Shown: one piece after another, positions 1 to 9,704 of the stretch | How positions within the stretch are numbered: the stretch's first letter is position 1 | Layout of the letters: each line of letters begins with the position of its first letter | NCBI GenBank assembly: GCA_011319805.1 | Contig: SJRY01000199.1 | Coordinates: 1 to 29,427, forward strand | DNA: 29,427 nt | DNA from: Macrocybe gigantea | Taxonomy: Eukaryota; Basidiomycota; Agaricomycetes; Agaricales; Callistosporiaceae | Reading direction: 5' to 3' | The notes under the pieces: generated by a model | Database searches by the model: none | What the model saw: the letters and a program-made list of their open reading frames with translations, nothing else | What the model was told of the DNA's origin: nothing | Made by a program: the position numbers and the translations under genes

Positions 1-562
1 CACTCAAACGAAATTTGGCATCACGCTCAAGGACTTGATCGGTGTGTTTTTTGCGATGCCTGTCTGGTCCGGCATTGTCTGATGGACTCTTACACATAGT
101 TGCGACGAGAAACCACCAAGTACAATCCATCCCCCGACGCTTGTTGGACCCCAGACGGCCAAACCGGAAACCGACCGCTGAGGAACAAGAAGAGTTTTTA
201 ATACCCTACGACCCAGTGTTGCATTACGATCCTAAACGCGTATTATCGCATAATTATGAGGTGCACGCAGGTTTTTCTTCCGTCATAACCCGGAATTTAA
301 CTCCGCCCGCGCCGTTATCCAGGTTGCCAACGCATATAAAATCATCACGACACCTGCATTACTAGAATCCACCTCATTGGTTCTCGTTTTCGGACTGGAC
401 ATGTTCCTGACTCGCGTGGCGCCGTCGAACACGTTTGACGTCCTGAGCGAAAGCTTCAACAAGGCCCAACTCGTGTTCACGGTCGCGGGGCTGGCGTTGG
501 CCATTGTGATTACGAAACCGATGGTCAAGAGGAAGCTTTTGAGAGAGAAGTGGTACCAGTGA
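1..562 (+). CDS. EMC1: EMC1, ER membrane protein complex subunit 1 (C-terminal part)
   Basis: Only the 3' end of the gene is in the window. Exons read as <2..41, 100..260 and 323..562, giving about 146 residues; the introns at 42-99 (phase 1) and 261-322 (phase 0) have GT/AG ends. The protein carries the conserved EMC1 C-terminal block: RRLLDPRRP, then a KPT...EE.LIPYDP segment, then TPALLESTSLV, FGLDMF.TRVAPS and FDVLSESFNK. One hydrophobic helix (TVAGLALAIVITKP) precedes the basic tail ending EKWYQ. EMC1 is a scaffold of the ER membrane complex, which inserts tail-anchored and multipass proteins. In this family the final helix anchors the protein in the ER membrane and the large N-terminal beta-propeller region (outside this window) faces the lumen. 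Reading frame is intact throughout the visible part. The next gene starts 270 bp downstream on the same strand. Confidence 0.93.
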
Positions 563-832
563 AGGAAAAAAAGTTGTTTTACAGTTCGCTGTGGCGGGTC
601 ACTTGCGCTGTGCTTATTGCATTGCTGTATTCTTATTCCATCTCGAGGATACATAGAAGACATGTTGTGTACTATCAAGGCCGTCCGAGTCGCGTATCAC
701 ACCATCTCGGCCACGTGAACAAAATGGTGCGCGTGCTAACCTACCCTAAACTCGGCCTCCTCACAGCAATTTGCAACCGCGTACCTGGACAGTATCTTTA
801 ACGTCGCGCCTCCCTGGTGAAATACCTTTAGA

Positions 833-3800
833 ATGGACAGCGAAAATGACGAGATGGACTTGTTCGGTGTTGAGGACGGTGTCATCCTTGACATTTCAAC
901 AAGATGCAACTCACAAGCTTCCGACGCGTCCCCGGACTACAGCCAAGCGCCGCGACGCTCCTCACGTAAACCCGTTCCAGTAAGAAAGGAAATCAGCACG
1001 CTGGTGAAATATGAGAGGAAACGGAAGCGACCGTCTGCAGCACGAGGAAACGACGTTGCGAAGAAGGCCCGACTTGAGGAGCAAAAAGCTGTGCGTCCTA
1101 TCAACGATTCACCTGTGCCAATGCCAAGCTATAATTCTCGTCTCTTTTTAATTTTGGCTAGGCAACCGGCATCGTGAACGACCTCCGGGACACTCGTGAC
1201 AAGGTCCGAAGGAGGTGGTTCTATTGCCACCGCGGCCTCGTCGAACCTCTATTGCCCCTCAACAGCGGATTTTACGATCAGCTGGGAGCGTCGAACAAAG
1301 CAACATTCGTTCCTCATCGTGAGCTGTACGAACAACCCAAGTCGGTCATCGGCTCAATGAAGGATTACCAGGTCAGTGTATCTTTAGTCTAACGTTCGAC
1401 ATGGGTGAGTGAATGACAGAATGGTAGCTTTCTGGGTTATCGTTTTTGGTGTACATGTATCGAAATGGTACGTTCTTGATTTTGGGTGCTGTCCATTTTC
1501 CCCTAGGTAATGACATTGCCAGGAATGAATTGCATTCTGGGTGACGAGTAAATTTCCCCACCGCCCTTATGCCAACGATGACGCTGAGCAAGCCTGATAG
1601 GATGGGCCTAGGAAAGACACTCAGACGCTCGCTCTTTGCCTACATCAAAGAAGGCTCTACTGGTGAATATACCGTTTCATCCATGTCACTTTGAGCGACA
1701 TGTTCATTTGGTCAGGCTTTCATCCTCCTCATCTTGTCATTTGCCCGCTTTCGGTTTTGTCGTCATGGGTATCGGTAGGTTGAATACGTAAAATATACGT
1801 TATTCGTTCCATCTGAAAATGCTCTTACACAGGAAGCGGCACGCTGGGTGCCTTCGTTGTGCTGCGTAAAGTTCACGGGAATGACAGCGAGCGCCAACGG
1901 CTCAAGGACTCGCTTCGTGCTGATCGCAATTTCGATATCATGTTGACGACATACGAAGTCTATGTCGCCGAAGATACATGGTTCAAGTCGAACAGGTGGA
2001 TGTATTGCGTACTAGATGAAGGCCACAGAATTAAAAACTCGGACACGAATCTGGCCAACAAGTTGCAGACATTAGGGTCCTTATTTCGACTGAGTCTGTC
2101 TTTTCTTCTACACCACGATACCTTTCTTTATTGACGGTTTCTTGATTAGTTTTGAGTGGTACACCCGTACAAAACAACCTAGTGGAACTCTGGAGCCTCC
2201 TGCATTGGTTATATCCCTTCGTATTCACGCAGGCAACTGAACATCGTTTCAAGGACTCGTTCGACCTCACTCGAGGCTCATACGAGCTGTCGTTCCTGAA
2301 TTCTGCCAAGAAACTCCTTTCCACGATCATGCTCCGCCGTACGAAGTCGGTCGTGACGCAAGATGTCCCACCTCGAGAAGAATTGACTGTCTTCATTCCG
2401 TTGACAGAGATGCAGCGATTCTGGACCTATCGCTTGCTCACAAGAATGGACGCGCCCGACCTGAAGAAGATTTTCTCTGGCAACATTAAGAATGAATCCC
2501 TTGATGAGGACCTTCCTGCTGACCTTCGCGATCCACGGGAGGTCCTGTCGAATCTTGACAACCAGCCGGACATTGAGCAATCCGAGGCAATACAGGCAAA
2601 GTATTGCGTTCGTCTCCTTTTCGCAGACATGATATTACTCTCATCTGACTGGTCCATCTCAGAATGGAAAAAGTTGATGAATCTCCTCCTTCAGTTGCGC
2701 AAAGTTTGCGACCAGTAAGTCGATCACAAATCCCCTTCCACGAGCATTTCTGAAAATTTTACAGTCCGTACACACTCCCCAACGCGGAGCCCGAGCCATA
2801 TGACGTCGCTGAGCATGTAATCACGGCATCTTCTAAGCTGATCGCCATCGACAAAATTCTCGCCAACATCCTTCCCAAAGGCGAAAAAGTGCTTATATTT
2901 TCTGTAAGTCAAACCCTCTAGAGGAGAGAAACATCGCTAAACACGTCTGTCTATCCGTAGCAATTTACAAAGTGTGTAGCGCTTTAACTTTAGCGTACAA
3001 TCGAAGCCAATCATCCATCTGCCTGATAGCATGCTAGATATCCTGGAGGACTTCTTGACCTTGCGGTCGATACCTTATGCGCGTCTGGATGGCCAAACAC
3101 CTCGGGCTCGACGAGCCCTGGATATAAGACTAGTGAGGAGCTACCCCGTGTTTCTATGTTGACTCTAATTAATGACACTCTTCCACATCTAGTTCCAACA
3201 AGAATTCTCTCGTGAGTCGACATCACACCTAATTGTTAGGGCATATTTACAAAGCGATTGATCCCAGCGTACAAAGTCTACTTGGTTTCCACGAAGGCCG
3301 GGGGTCTAGGCAAGTATCCAGATGCTTCATTTGAGATGTCGCTAATAGGCATCCATCCACAGGGATCAATCTCACCAGAGCTACCACTGTCATTATGTGC
3401 GAGCCAGATTGGAACCCACAGAATGAGCTTCAAGCAATCGCGAGGGCACACCGTATTGGTCAAACGAAGGTTGTCAAGGTATGCAAGACCAGAATATCAC
3501 TTGAGGCGAAGGAATAACGGTGGTCCGACAGGTCTACCGTTTGATCTGCCAAGGAAGTGTGGAGGACCAAATGCTCGATCGATTGCGCAGGAAACTCTTC
3601 TTGTCCGTCAAGATCATGGGCTCTGACAACCCGGACACGTCGCAAAACACGACCATGGGCCAAAACGAGCTAGTCAACATCCTGAGGATGGGAAGCAGTG
3701 TCTTATCTGAATCGTGCCCTGGCATGAACATCGAAGAGTTCGCAAAGGCAAGCATGGAAGAGATCCTCGAGAATTCTCGATCTCTGGAGGGAGCGCGAGA

Positions 3801-4791
3801 CGCCAAGATTAAGAAGGAGCTCAACATGGACATCGAAGGGAAACAGGAGAGCGACGATCAGGTACGGAACGCAGAGGAAGAGGAACGACGACTCCTGGCC
3901 GGAGTCGCGCAGGTACAATCTCGACTGTTCGAGGGGAAAGTCATCGACAAGAAGCGAAAAAGCAATAATGAGATTGCCCAGGAGTGGGTGGACATGATGA
4001 AACGCGCCAAAGTTGACCCGATTATAGTGATAGACGACGTTACGTCCATCAGTCCTGAGCCCTTGGAAGAGCGAAAGGTACGCGTCGCATCCCGTGGACC
4101 CTTTCCAATCGTGTTTTATGTTGCGAGAACTTCCAGGTCATCGAAACTGCGGCCAAGAAACGAGGGAAGAAATTCGATTCGTCGGACTGGTGTATTCATT
4201 GTCGTGATGGCGGTGAACTCTTTTTATGCTCGAGGTGTCCGCGAGGCAGGTTCTATTGATTCAAGATCTATTAGAGCCATGCTCACTTCATTTCTGATGT
4301 CCCACCAGTCTTTCACGCAGAATGTCGCGGGATTCCAGTGGCGGCATTAAGGAAGGACTCCTTGCCAATGTGCACCCAGCATGTTTGCACAGTATGCGAT
4401 AGGACCACAGCTGAGGCTGGCGGAATGCTCTTCAGGTGCATCCGACCATTTCAGTTTTCCACGTATACCTCGAGCTGATTCCCCCTCCAGATGCAGGACG
4501 TGCCCAGATGCATTCTGTGAAGATTGTCTTCCACCTGGAGACATTGATGCGGTAGGAGAATCTCTGCCGGAGTTGTGCGTAGCCTCTCAGATATACGGGT
4601 GGAGCTTGATCCGATTTCAAATCTTTGACCATTTCAGCCGAGTCTTGGGCTACGGGAAGCAATCCACAGCATTCTACATCAACTGTCAGGATTGTCGAAC
4701 CGACCGCGCTCGCAGACCTAGTGCGCAATTTTGGCTGGACTGGGAAACGGAGTTCCGCTTAGCGGAAAAGATTCTTGCGGCGGAGCAATGA
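833..4791 (+). CDS. SNF2-family (ISWI-like) chromatin-remodelling ATPase with C-terminal PHD-type zinc fingers
   Basis: Nineteen exons: 833..1090, 1162..1371, 1428..1467, 1523..1547, 1601..1662, 1716..1774, 1833..2093, 2150..2714, 2765..2903, 2961..2971, 3030..3132, 3193..3211, 3268..3309, 3363..3478, 3532..4077, 4137..4245, 4309..4435, 4491..4574, 4638..4791 (about 976 aa). Helicase motifs appear in order: [20 protein letters not shown] (Walker A, split by the intron at 1548-1600), [22 protein letters not shown] (DEAH-type box), [14 protein letters not shown], then the C-lobe motifs VLIFSQF, RLDGQT and RAHRIGQT. After a linker come a PHD-like finger ([14 protein letters not shown]...CPRVFHAEC) and a second Cys cluster (VCTVCDR...[14 protein letters not shown]). 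Role by family: ATP-driven nucleosome remodelling in the nucleus, with fingers that probably read histone tails. Oddities: two introns begin with GC (3310-3362, 4246-4308), one exon is 11 nt, and exon 7 shifts frame near 1845-1858. The ATG at 833 fits the acidic N-terminus, but nothing independent confirms it. Confidence 0.85.
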
Positions 4792-5035
4792 ACTCTTCCA
4801 GACTTTTCTTTTCGTCATTGCATTTTCTTTATCACATATCGTGTCCGTATATTTCATAATTGGACATTGTATATATACCGCACCATGTTATAGTGAATTA
4901 GAGCAGACACGGATGAATCTGTAACTTGTTCCCGCAGGGAAGGTGTGTTTGGCTTCTCCGTTAGAAGTAAATAGCTTCCGTGGGTGCCCGATCCGTCCGA
5001 GTCGTCGACGTTTATGACGCTGGCAAACTTTCCTT

Positions 5036-6044
5036 ATGTTTCGAGCACCGCTCCGAGTGGTATGAGACCGGTTCTTATAATCCAAAGCTTTTGACATTTA
5101 TACTGCGTTAGCCTCGCAGGACTCTGCTGTCCGCGGCGGCTGCCACTGCGGTCGTGTTGCACGAATCACCGAGGGAAAAGGTATGCCGACGAAAAATGTT
5201 TGCTAGTTGGAAAAGCAGGCATATTTATGCGATAATTCAGCTTTCGATTTATCCGGAACCGGAGCGCGAGCTCGTTCTGGTCGACACACCTCCGAACTAG
5301 AGAAACAAATTGGCGTCGTGCGGAGAAGGATCGTTGACACATACCGGAATTCGTACAGTGAGGTTCAAGGATGGGTTTCAAAATGGATAAGTGTTGAGCA
5401 TGCCGTCGAAAGTGCGTCGCGCTCTGCCTCCTAGTCGTACAACGTTTCTTTCGCCATGACGTTTGTTTTGACGCTTCGCTCCTCCGGAATTTACAGACAG
5501 AGTAAAATCTATCATCGCGCCGGACGAATCCGTCACGCCTGGCCTTCTCTACGTTGGAGTGGCGACGCTCACAGGGTCCATCATCGCGCGCAACCGCATG
5601 CTCGCGACACGGCTCCTTCTGCCGCCCGCCTTCCTCGTCCTCTCAGCCGACTACTTCCTGCCCAAAACGAGCGCCAACCTCTCGGCGTACCTCGGTTCGC
5701 TCGAGGAGACGTACTTCCCCGCGCTGGCGCAGAAGCACGACGTCGCGAACGCGCACACGCGCATGGCGTGGGAGCGGCTGAAGGAGGCGACGCTGGAGGG
5801 GCGGGAGAAGGTCAATGCTGGCGCGGTGGTCGCCGTGGAAAGGCTGCAGGAGCTCACGGGGCTAAAGCTGAGGGAGTCGATCGGGATTTCGCAGGATGGA
5901 GCGGCGGCTGAAGAGGCGAAGACTCACGGGGCAGTGGAGGAGCACGCAGGGGGGGCCAAAGTCGCGACAGAGCACAAACTCGGGGAGGCTCTACAAAAAG
6001 CGAACGAAAGGACAGAAGATATCAAGGAATCGCCGACTTCGTAG
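5036..6044 (+). CDS. MICOS complex subunit of the MIC26/MIC27 (apolipoprotein O-like) family
   Basis: Exons 5036..5059, 5112..5180, 5241..5411 and 5497..6044 give about 270 aa. The N-terminus (MFRAPLRVPRRTLL then an Ala/Val stretch) resembles a mitochondrial targeting and membrane-anchor segment. It is followed by LSIYPEPE, then SELEKQIGVVRR, then VKSIIAPDESVTPG, then a Gly-rich hydrophobic stretch (LLYVGVATLTGSIIARNR) and SADYFLPKTS, all typical of fungal MIC26/27 proteins. The tail is charged and predicted helical. Family role: inner mitochondrial membrane protein of the MICOS complex that shapes cristae junctions. The frame breaks once, at 5289-5291, between the conserved ...VDTP and SELEK blocks; one missing base there restores a continuous protein. 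It starts 245 bp after the SNF2 gene on the same strand. The start ATG lies in a 24-nt first exon, so it rests on splice consensus and the fit of the leader. Confidence 0.8.
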
Positions 6045-6296
6045 TTTGGCTGTCGGTGCTACATTCCGTACAGAGGTTTCCTTGCTATCCACTTCTTCCC
6101 CCTGTTTAATAGAAGCCGGCCATAGATACTGCAGCAACGCAGCGCCTACACGACATTCTGACCGACATCCTACACGATTTGTTGCTGCAAATCATTAGCC
6201 TTTAATAACATATCATGTACCCAAAAGCACAGGAGATGGAGGTATTTCGATATTTTAAGAGTGGTGGTATACCAAGCCATTCATCTGTGGGTACTA

Positions 6297-6326
6297 CAGT
6301 TCCGGTCAAGCAAAGACAACAAATTT
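6297..6326 (+). repeat. Left terminal inverted repeat of the transposon
   Basis: Thirty bases starting CAGTTCCGG pair with the reverse complement of 9360-9389; mismatches are at the 10th and 25th bases. TA at 6295-6296 lies immediately outside. Weaker similarity continues inward (AATTTT near 6335, CCAAAC near 6348) with different spacing from the right arm. Confidence 0.92.
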
Positions 6327-6459
6327 GTAGACTCAATTTTGTAGGGACCAAACACTGAGCCAACCCCACGAAAACCGTCGGAATAGACGTATTTCATCAG
6401 GAGGGCGAGTTTTGCTCGAGCAGATTCCTATTTAGATGACCTTTTTGTTTTTGTACCCT

Positions 6460-6475
6460 AAAATTTTGGCGCACA
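6460..6475 (+). repeat. Subterminal 16-bp direct repeat, left copy
   Basis: The sequence AAAATTTTGGCGCACA occurs here and again at 9235-9250 in the same orientation. The two copies bracket the transposase gene, about 160 and 140 bp from the element ends. It is a direct repeat, so it is separate from the terminal inverted repeats; a transposase-binding role is possible but unproven. Confidence 0.85.
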
Positions 6476-6596
6476 GTGGAAAAAAATAGGAAAATTCACG
6501 GAAAATTCAAATTCAGCATCCTCTGATTGATTGGAGACTGATTGAGTGAAAAAATCAGCAAAACATCCATCGGCGACCAGCTAAAAAAAAGGGCCA

Positions 6597-9197
6597 ATGC
6601 CTGCAGGTCGTCCTCGAAAGAAAGCCAAAAATACTTCAGGTCTCCGCAACCAAGGCGCAAAGAAATCCTCAGCTTCCGCAAATACCGCATCCCTGAGCGA
6701 CGCCAATGATTCCGAACCTGGTTCTGCCTCGGAGTCGGGTGAAAATGAGCAAAGCCGCGGGCCTGATGGGGAACTGGTCGAAGAAGACTCAGATGTCGAG
6801 GAGCTTGATGAGTGGGATGACACGCTGATCGGGGCCGTAGAATTCGGTGCAAGGATGGCAGATATGGTGGTCACGGATGATCCAAGTGATGCAGACTGGA
6901 TTCCGCCCAATCTGCGACGAAAAGTGGCTGAACCAAAAGGTAAGAGCCTTGTCAGTGGCATATAGTGGAGGCTCGGAGTTCATACCATGCTTCAGAACGC
7001 CCATCAACTTATGGCAAAGGTCCAGACGTCATGAGCAAGTCAAGACGCACACAACAACGATATGCCAAAGCCTGGAAAAACCAGCAACGCCTCGATGGAT
7101 TTGGGTTTTCAGTGGTTGCCAGGCCAGATATGGAAGCTCGAACCTCTGAGCCCATTGTCCCGCGCGTTCGGCTTGCATCGGAGACCGAGGATCAAGAGAT
7201 CGACGTTGTTCCCGTCGACGTCACGTCAGTTGCCACAGCAGCAGCCGATGGCATGTTGGTCGAAGGCGCATCCACTGCCACAGTGGTGACAGCACCTCCA
7301 GTAGCTAACTCGGACTTGGAGATCCCTGTGGATGCCGATTCGATGAGCGAGGATGGAAACAACGATGATGATCAAGTCCGAGTAGAGGCTCTGGGGCTGT
7401 CTGAGGACTCACGAGAGATGGAGAGTTGGGAGGAGGAGCTGGAGGATCAAATTCAAGACACATCTATCGAGATCAAAGGCTGGGACGTACTCCGTGAAAG
7501 AATAAAATCCGAGTTGAAAAAGAAGAGCAAGACACTACCTTTGAGCCAAGTCAACCAGCTTATGATCCTCTCCAACTTCGCGACACTCCGACTCAAGGGT
7601 TCTTCACGTATCCAAGCCAGCATGGAGATTGCAAGGCAATGGCATGAAGGGCAGGGTATTTGGTTCGCACGACGTGTGCGTGCATTGGCAAGACATTACC
7701 AAACCTTCGAGCAACTTCCGAGGCAGCGCCGGGGTGGGCGAAAGAATGCGCACTCTTGGCTTGCAGATGAAAATGTTGAGAAGTGTGCACGAGAATATCT
7801 GACAAGCTTGCCAACGGGAAAAGTCACTCCCAAGACCCTCCAATCAGCCATGAATCAGGTCATCTTTCCTGATCTCGGGATACGGCCAAAGAATCCACTC
7901 TCAGAGAGAACTGCTCGTCGTTGGTTGATCAAGCTGGGCTGGCGACGGACTCGCATCAAGAAGGGTGTATATATGGATGGTCACGAGAGAGAGGATGTCG
8001 TCAAGTATCGCAATGAGGTTTTTCTCCCTGCCATGGCAGAGTATGAGGCACGGATGGTTCATTATGATGGTCCGGGACTGGAACGAGTCGAGCCAAACCT
8101 TCAAGGTCGTGAGGAGGTTATACCCTGCTTTCATGATGAGAGCATTTTCCATCATAATGACAATGCTCAGGATGCATGGTGAGTACTGATTTTGGGCATT
8201 CATGTCAGGGCTCACGCAATATATAAAGGTTACAAAAGGGTGAACAACCGCTCCGGCAGAAGGGAAAGGGTCGAGCAATCCACGTCTCAGACTTCATCAC
8301 TCCAGCAACAGGACGGTTGATTCTGACAAATGAACATGGCCAGGTCATCCGTGACAGCCGCAAAATAATCTTTCCAGGAAAGAATAACGACGATTGGTGG
8401 GATTGTGGACAGCTTATTGATCAGATGAAGGATGCTGTTGAAATCTTCGAGGCTGCTCATCCAGGCAAGAAAGCACTGTTCATTTTTGATCAATCTTCAG
8501 CCCATGCATCACTTCCCCCCGACGCTTTGAAGGCTTTCGATATGAACAAGTCAGATGGCGGAAAACAGCGCATTCAGCGTGACACGATCATTCCAGATAA
8601 CAATCCCACGGCCTCACTTCGCAGAATACCTCAAAAGATGACATTGGATAATGGACAGCCGAAAGGTTTAAAACGTGTGTTGGAAGAGCGCGGATTCAAA
8701 GTCTCTCATTTACGTGCAAAATGCTCACCTGTGTGTCCTTTCGAGAGCCGGGATTGCTGCATGGCTCGTCTTCTGAGTCAGCAAGATGACTTCATGAAAC
8801 AACGCTCAATGCTCGAAGATTTCATTACAAAAGCTGGTCATTACTGTATATTCTTACCGAAGTTCCATTGCGAGCTCAATCCTATTGAAATGGTATGTTC
8901 ATTGTCCTGGTCTTTAAAGCCAGGTTTGCTGATGAAGCTACTCAGTATTGGGGTTGGGTGAAATACCGGTACCGAGAAGCTGACAAAAAGACATTCCAGG
9001 ATGCGAAAGATGCTGCTATTCGGTACCTTGATGCATGTTCAGTGGACATCATCCGCCGTTTCATCAACCGAACGTGGAGATTTATGGATGCATACCGAAA
9101 TGGTCTAACAGGAAAGGCAGCTGAGTGGGCAGTCCGTGAGCAGAAACAGCACCGGAAGATTTCCGAGACAGCCTTAAAGTATCTCGACTGTAGTTAG
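6597..9197 (+). CDS. DDE transposase (Tc1/mariner superfamily, DDE_3-like)
   Basis: Exons 6597..6939, 6996..8178, 8229..8892 and 8946..9197 join without any frame break to 813 aa. The first ~115 residues are basic then acidic and Ser-rich (start MPAGRPRKKAK, possibly an AT-hook or nuclear signal). The middle region has a candidate helix-turn-helix (ERTARRWLIKLGWRR). The catalytic core reads CFHDES (D495), FIFDQSSAHAS (D596) and CELNPIEM (E729), followed by YWGWVKYRYRE, RRFINRTWRFMDAY and GLTGKAAEWAV. The second D and the E are 132 residues apart, far more than the ~34 of classical Tc1/mariner enzymes. The extra segment includes a Cys cluster (C-x3-C-x6-C-C) around CSPVCPF. The third intron interrupts the gene right after the catalytic NPIEM motif. 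Family role: cut-and-paste excision and TA-targeted insertion. Large relatives of this protein are common in Agaricomycetes. Confidence 0.9.
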
Positions 9198-9234
9198 TTG
9201 ATTTCTCCACCGAAATATAGCTCTCAAAGACCAA

Positions 9235-9250
9235 AAAATTTTGGCGCACA
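9235..9250 (+). repeat. Subterminal 16-bp direct repeat, right copy
   Basis: Exact second copy of AAAATTTTGGCGCACA, 38 bp after the transposase stop codon and in the same orientation as the copy at 6460-6475. Confidence 0.85.
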
Positions 9251-9359
9251 CAAAATGTCGTGGGAAAATTACCGGAGGTGTTGTTTTCGACGTTTTCAAA
9301 GATTCTGGTTTGAAATCTGATGTCGGTTTGGCCAGAAAAATTCGCATTCACAAGATATC

Positions 9360-9389
9360 AAATTGGTTGTCTTTGCTTGTCCGGAACTG
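9360..9389 (-). repeat. Right terminal inverted repeat of the transposon
   Basis: Reverse-complement partner of 6297-6326, ending CCGGAACTG next to TA at 9390-9391. It differs from the left copy at two positions. Confidence 0.92.
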
Positions 9390-9704
9390 TACGACATCCA
9401 ACCAATCTCAAAGCCGTGTCCTCCGCCGACCATGGCACCAGAAGCCTCTTTGAATGCATTACCGCGAAGAATGACGAAACCATGATCACGGCAGGAGAGA
9501 TGAACGAGATGAACGAGGCCCGCGTGTGATGACCAGTATATTTTTTTGCCGTCTCACAACCCTCTTCCCCTCCTCCCAAGGCTACTTATGTGGTGACTCT
9601 GCAACGTCGCCTTCCTGACGATCCATGCTACCAAAATTATAATCGCACATGAAGTTAAGAACTGTAGAGTACAGACATCAGATAAATTTCAATACAGCTC
9701 CTGT
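9390..9704. other. Spacer between the transposon and the 3' end of the minus-strand membrane protein gene
   Basis: About 315 bp. A plus-strand open stretch ending at 9529 (…TAGEMNEMNEARV, stop at 9527-9529) crosses the transposon end into this spacer, but it has no recognisable family, start codon or splice context outside the element. No other gene or RNA is evident. Confidence 0.4.

Larger units (their letters stand above)
6297..9389 (+). mobile_element. Tc1/mariner-type DNA transposon, apparently complete (3,093 bp)
   Basis: Both ends are visible. The left end starts CAGTTCCGG at 6297 and the right end finishes CCGGAACTG at 9389. The outer 30 bp form terminal inverted repeats matching at 28 of 30 positions. 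The element is flanked by TA at 6295-6296 and 9390-9391, the usual Tc1/mariner target duplication, and the CAGT terminus is also typical of Tc1-like elements. Inside is one uninterrupted four-exon transposase gene on the plus strand, with about 300 bp of left and 190 bp of right non-coding DNA. It lies between the 3' ends of the MICOS gene and the minus-strand membrane protein gene, so it disrupts no recognised coding sequence. High TIR identity and an open frame suggest recent insertion; activity is an inference. Confidence 0.9.

Noticed and set aside
550..801. Plus-strand 83-codon open frame after EMC1
   Set aside because: No recognisable product; it begins within the EMC1 stop region and fills the short spacer by chance.
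9320..9529. Plus-strand open frame ending TAGEMNEMNEARV, crossing the transposon end
   Set aside because: It spans the right TIR and has no recognised family or splice context; considered as an exon of a gene split by the transposon, but no matching 5' part was found left of 6295.
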